From Lachnospiraceae bacterium (GTDB lineage: Bacteria > Bacillota > Clostridia > Lachnospirales > Lachnospiraceae), in the NCBI GenBank assembly GCA_022845895.1, contig AP025573.1:3196501-3260500 (forward strand): a DNA stretch of 64,000 nucleotides, given 5' to 3'. Positions 60,641-64,000 of this stretch are shown in pieces. The notes below the pieces were generated by a model, which was not told where the DNA came from, searched no databases, and saw only the letters and a program-made list of their open reading frames with translations. The position numbers and the translations under genes are program-made. Position 1 is the first letter of the stretch, and each line of letters begins with the position of its first letter.

Positions 60641-62062
60641 TTACAATACACCTTTTAGCACAAAGTTCTTTTCCTGTACCATCTCGTCCAGCGTATAAGA
60701 GATTCCTTCCCGCCCGATACCACTCTTTTTATAACCGCCGAAGGCAAGTTCCACCGTACGGTAATCTGTCCCGCCGTTCATCACGACGCTGCCGCTCTTC
60801 AGCTTGTCCGCCATCTGAATCGCCCGCTTTATATCCCGGCTGAAAACAGCCCCGCTTAGGCCATAGGAAGACTGATTGGCAATCTCAAGCGCTTCCTCAT
60901 CCTTATCAAAAGTTATGATTGGAAAGACAGGGCCGAAAATCTCCATATCTTTTGCCACATCCATCTCAGGCGTAACCTCTCTTAGAATCGTCGGCTCAAA
61001 AAACGCCCTGTCCAGTCGATTGCCTCCCCAGGTACAGACCGCCCCCTGGCTTATCGTGCGCTGTACCTGATTACTGACCGCATCTGCAGCCTCCTGTCCA
61101 ATCAATGCTCCCATCTGTGTACTACGTTTCAGCGGGTCTCCGACCACTATCCGGTTTAATGCTTCTTTAAGCTTTCCTTCAAACTCATCTGCCAAGGTAT
61201 GATGTACGAGAAACCGTTTGCTGCCGCAGCATACTTGTCCGGCATTCAGCGTCCTGCTTAAGATGGCTTCTTCCACAGCCAGGTCCACGTCTGCGTCATC
61301 CAGCATAATGAATGCGTCATTGGCTCCAAGCTCCAGGAATACTCTCGTCAGATTCCTGGCTGCCCGTTCATAAATCCGAAGTCCTGCTGCCGTACTGCCT
61401 GTCATAGAAATTGCCTGGATACCAGGATGCCCTGCCAGCACATCACCCACATCAGAACCACGGCCTGTCACTACCTGTACTACTTCTTGGGGCACTCCCG
61501 CTTCATGGAGCAGGTCTGTCAATTTCATCAGCGTAAGAGGTGAGGTGGTGGCAGGCTTCAGGATAACCGAATTACCCGCGGCCAATGCCGGTATGACTTT
61601 ATGGCCGAACATGGCTATCGGGAAATTAAACGGTATGATACAGACAAAGATGCCTAACGGCTCTTTTCTCGTAAAGGTGATATCGTGAAGCCCTCCTCCT
61701 TCCCCGCTGCCTTCCGGCATCGTCCGGCCATACATATGATTCGCACGCTCACAGTAGCCTTTAGTAAGCATCTTCAGTGCTCCAAACTCACCCTCGGCCT
61801 CTGTGACAGGCTTTCCATTTTCCAGTACGAGAAGTCTCGCAAGTTCTGGTATCTTTGGCGTAAAAAGCCGGATAAATTCTTCCAGTATACAGCTTCTTTC
61901 ATACTGCGGCAAAGCCGACCATTTCAAAAATCCCCTGCCTGCCTCCTCTACCGCACGGTCCGCCTCCGTCTTCGTCATGGCAGGAATATAGTCTACTACT
62001 TCACCATTTACCGGATTAGTGACCGGTATACCACCTTCCACTACCTTATTGCATCTGTTCAT
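60641..62062 (-). CDS. NAD(P)-dependent aldehyde dehydrogenase (non-acylating type)
   Basis: A 473-residue aldehyde dehydrogenase. Asn in FIPFNFP-like CIIPFNFPIAMFG, cofactor text VILKPATTSPL, SMTGSTAAG, the Glu in FLELGANDAFI and catalytic Cys in NAGQVCCGSKRF are all present. ELGAND replaces the common ELGGN. This type oxidises aldehydes to free acids rather than acyl-CoA. ATG 62062 lies a proper distance from AAGGAGG; ATG 62065 is too close. It is the first gene of the glycyl-radical 2 operon, which suggests the enzyme product is an aldehyde. Confidence 0.9.
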   Translation of the reverse strand: MNRCNKVVEGGIPVTNPVNGEVVDYIPAMTKTEADRAVEEAGRGFLKWSALPQYERSCILEEFIRLFTPKIPELARLLVLENGKPVTEAEGEFGALKMLTKGYCERANHMYGRTMPEGSGEGGGLHDITFTRKEPLGIFVCIIPFNFPIAMFGHKVIPALAAGNSVILKPATTSPLTLMKLTDLLHEAGVPQEVVQVVTGRGSDVGDVLAGHPGIQAISMTGSTAAGLRIYERAARNLTRVFLELGANDAFIMLDDADVDLAVEEAILSRTLNAGQVCCGSKRFLVHHTLADEFEGKLKEALNRIVVGDPLKRSTQMGALIGQEAADAVSNQVQRTISQGAVCTWGGNRLDRAFFEPTILREVTPEMDVAKDMEIFGPVFPIITFDKDEEALEIANQSSYGLSGAVFSRDIKRAIQMADKLKSGSVVMNGGTDYRTVELAFGGYKKSGIGREGISYTLDEMVQEKNFVLKGVL

Positions 62063-62146
62063 CATTTCCCTCCTTTGTTTGACTGAAATAATCACTTAGT
62101 ATATAATAATTTTAATATCTGACTCAATATCAGGAGATGGTAATTA

Positions 62147-63028
62147 ATGGAAAATAATATAGATACAGATATTAAAAATCTGAAAAATTACATCGATAAC
62201 CCGGATACTCCGAACCTTCTGTTCAAAGGTCCACACGTCGTCATGTCCGGTTACCTTCGCAACGACCCCGCATGGTCAAGCAAGTTCCACAAACATGATT
62301 CAGCAGAAATAATATTCTGTACGGAAGGCGCCGGCTATTCCATCATCAAGGATGTAAAGTACGAACTATATCCCGGCAGACTGATTCTGTGCAATCCGCT
62401 CACCGTACACCGAGAAGCGTCAGATCCGGAAAATCCACTGCACTTTTTCTTCGTGGGTCTGTCCGGTTTCCAGATTCCCACGCTCATTGAGAACGTGCTT
62501 ATCCCAGATGATATCTGCCCTGTTCAGGATGCCGGTGAATACTACCGCCAGTTTGAACTATATTTCATGGAACTCGTTCATGAGACGATTGCCCGTAGGC
62601 TTCACTATAAAAATATATCTGCCTCCCTTGCCTCCTGCATCCTAGCTCTTATGCTCCGGCTTCTGAACAATCAGCTGCAGAATATAAACTCCACATCCAG
62701 GCACAGCATGCGAATCAAAGACTATATCGACAAGAACTATACTTCCGATATCAATCTGGAACGCCTGTCCGATGCCATATATATAAGCCAGAATTATATC
62801 TCTCATATATTCAAAGAAGAGATGGGTATATCCCCCATGAAATATGTCATCAACAAACGTATCTCTCATGCAAAGCATCTGTTGTCTTCGACCTCCATGT
62901 CCGTGTCAGAAATTGCCGCCGAGTCCGGATATGAAGACCCTATCTATTTCAGCCAGATATTCAAGAAGATTACAGGGTGTTCGCCGAAAAAATACCGGGT
63001 TGAACATGGCTCGCTACCGTCTGATTAA
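62147..63028 (+). CDS. AraC-family regulator of the glycyl-radical 2 operon
   Basis: A 293-residue AraC protein. A cupin sensor occupies the N-terminal half (KFHKHDSAEIIFCTEGAGYS). The C-terminal helix-turn-helix pair is NLERLSDAIYISQNYISHIF and VSEIAAESGYEDPIYFSQIF with the closing GCSPKKYR. It is divergent from the aldehyde dehydrogenase with only about 85 bases between, so it very likely controls that operon. Confidence 0.88.
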   Translation: MENNIDTDIKNLKNYIDNPDTPNLLFKGPHVVMSGYLRNDPAWSSKFHKHDSAEIIFCTEGAGYSIIKDVKYELYPGRLILCNPLTVHREASDPENPLHFFFVGLSGFQIPTLIENVLIPDDICPVQDAGEYYRQFELYFMELVHETIARRLHYKNISASLASCILALMLRLLNNQLQNINSTSRHSMRIKDYIDKNYTSDINLERLSDAIYISQNYISHIFKEEMGISPMKYVINKRISHAKHLLSSTSMSVSEIAAESGYEDPIYFSQIFKKITGCSPKKYRVEHGSLPSD

Positions 63029-63147
63029 GAATGTTATTCTTATGTAGTTTTGTTAATACAATTATATGAAATATGAATTTAAGGCAACATAGTATATTTT
63101 GTGATATACTTAATATTTTCTGTTATCTGTAGTTTAAAGTAAAAAAG

Positions 63148-63175
63148 GCAGATTTCCCTGTACTGGAAAATCTGC
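63148..63175. terminator. Terminator-like hairpin between convergent genes
   Basis: GCAGATTTCC pairs with GGAAAATCTGC around CTGTACT with one bulged base, flanked by A6 and T-rich sequence, between the AraC gene and the reductase gene. Confidence 0.65.
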
Positions 63176-63234
63176 TTGTTCTGCTACAACGTATTCTTAA
63201 TATAAATGTATCCGAATCACGATGCACTTTTTAT

Positions 63235-64000
63235 TCATATACGTTCCTTAAATACACAGCAGGAGGAAGCACTTATTCTTTCTAACACACCTCGCACTGC
63301 CCCCGGCCCTACCATCATCTCCTTATAATACTCTATTACCTTTTCTGCCATTCCAGCTTCATAAAGATTTACCCCGAATATTTTATCATCCTCCAGCAGC
63401 GTCTTTAGTCGTTCTTCCTCTTCCGCTCCCAACTGCTTGCCCAGATGAAGGCCGGATATCCTTTCCTGAAGCATGTCCAGCAGAGGATCTGGGCTCAGCT
63501 CAAACGGCTGTCCGCAATCATCAATTCCGATGAGGTATCTCAGCCAGCCTGCGAACACAAGCGGAATGCTTTTTAAGTCGCGTATATTGAGCATATCAGA
63601 CTCCAAGTAAGCTTTTATCGTCTCACCAAAACGGACTGCCAGCTTCTGGGATGTATCCGTGGCAATTCTCTGGGGCGTGTCCGGCATAAATGGATTTGGA
63701 AAACGGATATTAATGACGGAATCAAGGAATTCGGCAGGGTTGATAATACCTGGATGTTCTGCTGCCGGAAGCCCTTCCCGGTATCCGATGTCACATATGA
63801 GATTATGAAGTTCCCTGTCTTTCATCTCATCAGATATCCTGTCGTATCCGAGAAGGCAGCCGAACACTGCCAGTGCCGTATGCAGCGGGTTCAGGCACGT
63901 ACACACTTTCATCCTCTCTGACTTTTCCACCGTCGCACGCCCTGCAAAATATATGCCCTCCCCTTCCAGCCTGGCTCTCCCGTTCGGGAAACAATCTTCA
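63235..64000 (-). CDS. Mannitol-dehydrogenase-family (fructuronate/tagaturonate reductase-like), 5' end beyond window
   Basis: The frame is open to the right edge; the visible 254 codons are the C-terminal half. The family signature is EKSERMKVCTCLNPLHTALA, with the catalytic Lys/Asn/His group of polyol-specific long-chain dehydrogenases, followed by PFMPDTPQRIATDTSQKL. UxuB, UxaB and mannitol dehydrogenase share this text; which one cannot be settled without the N-terminus. A UxuB-type fructuronate reductase would continue the route after UxaE. Apparent internal starts such as GTG 63930 are not the real start, since conserved sequence (EDCFPNGRARLEGEGIYFAG) precedes it. Confidence 0.85.
   Translation of the reverse strand, partial: EDCFPNGRARLEGEGIYFAGRATVEKSERMKVCTCLNPLHTALAVFGCLLGYDRISDEMKDRELHNLICDIGYREGLPAAEHPGIINPAEFLDSVINIRFPNPFMPDTPQRIATDTSQKLAVRFGETIKAYLESDMLNIRDLKSIPLVFAGWLRYLIGIDDCGQPFELSPDPLLDMLQERISGLHLGKQLGAEEEERLKTLLEDDKIFGVNLYEAGMAEKVIEYYKEMMVGPGAVRGVLERISASSCCVFKERI

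Noticed and set aside
49628-62095. Glycyl-radical microcompartment locus
   Set aside because: No shell (BMC) proteins, phosphotransacylase or CoA-acylating aldehyde dehydrogenase are present; the aldehyde dehydrogenase is of the non-acylating type.
1-64000. CRISPR arrays, tRNA or rRNA genes, phage or plasmid replication genes
   Set aside because: None was seen on either strand; the only regular repeats are the R elements and short operator-like sites described above.

Overview
The window reads as chromosome of an anaerobic, low-to-mid GC Gram-positive (Firmicutes, most like a gut Lachnospiraceae/Clostridium relative). This is inferred from strong AGGAGG ribosome sites, frequent TTG/GTG starts, LacI/AraC/MerR/TetR regulators of clostridial type, two glycyl-radical enzymes with radical-SAM activases, class II galT, a nickel-pincer (lar) operon, and many RbsABC-type sugar importers. 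The species cannot be fixed from the sequence alone.

Layout. 1-2.26 kb is atypical accessory DNA: the start of a secreted protein that runs off the left edge, then decayed IS110 and ISL3 transposase pieces. 2.26-6.0 kb is a Leloir pair (galT, galK) with a divergent AraC regulator. 5.99-7.63 kb holds divergent DegV and TetR genes. 7.59-13.77 kb is a complete nickel-pincer cofactor operon, read on the minus strand: DUF3842, a structured leader, then the Ni/Co importer larMN-larQ-larO, then larB-larC-larE. 14.1-20.9 kb holds an M18 aminopeptidase, an ABC-2 exporter with an unusual tandem-HTH MerR regulator, and an ABC exporter behind an ArsR-type regulator. 20.9-21.7 kb contains decayed copies of a repeat also found beside galT. 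21.8-25.4 kb has a NuoE-like protein and glycyl-radical enzyme 1 with its activase. 25.4-28.3 kb has a HAD hydrolase, two GNAT acetyltransferases and a MerR regulator.

The most interesting part is 28.4-49.6 kb. A long minus-strand operon runs iolN, uxaE, aldo-keto reductase, ABC importer interleaved with two ATZ/TRZ-like amidohydrolases, and a TIM-barrel isomerase. Divergent from it are an alcohol dehydrogenase, iolO and a LacI repressor. IolN, IolO and UxaE are the signature enzymes of the unusual Thermotoga-type inositol route (diketo-inositol to 5-keto-L-gluconate to D-tagaturonate to D-fructuronate). A fructuronate-reductase-like gene at the right edge could supply the next step. A second minus-strand operon (type II GAPDH, archaeal-type PGK, LarA racemase, malic enzyme, split transketolase) has the same AAACGTTT palindromes upstream as the inositol operon, suggesting one LacI regulon. 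Its LarA would need the cofactor made by the lar operon some 32 kb away.

49.6-62.1 kb is a third catabolic block on the minus strand: aldehyde dehydrogenase, glycyl-radical activase and enzyme 2, an RbsB/C/A-type importer with two permeases, a metallo-hydrolase and an AtuA-family pair. An AraC regulator diverges from it. No microcompartment shell gene, tRNA, rRNA or CRISPR array was seen. Functions are family assignments from the sequence read by eye; substrates are inference.
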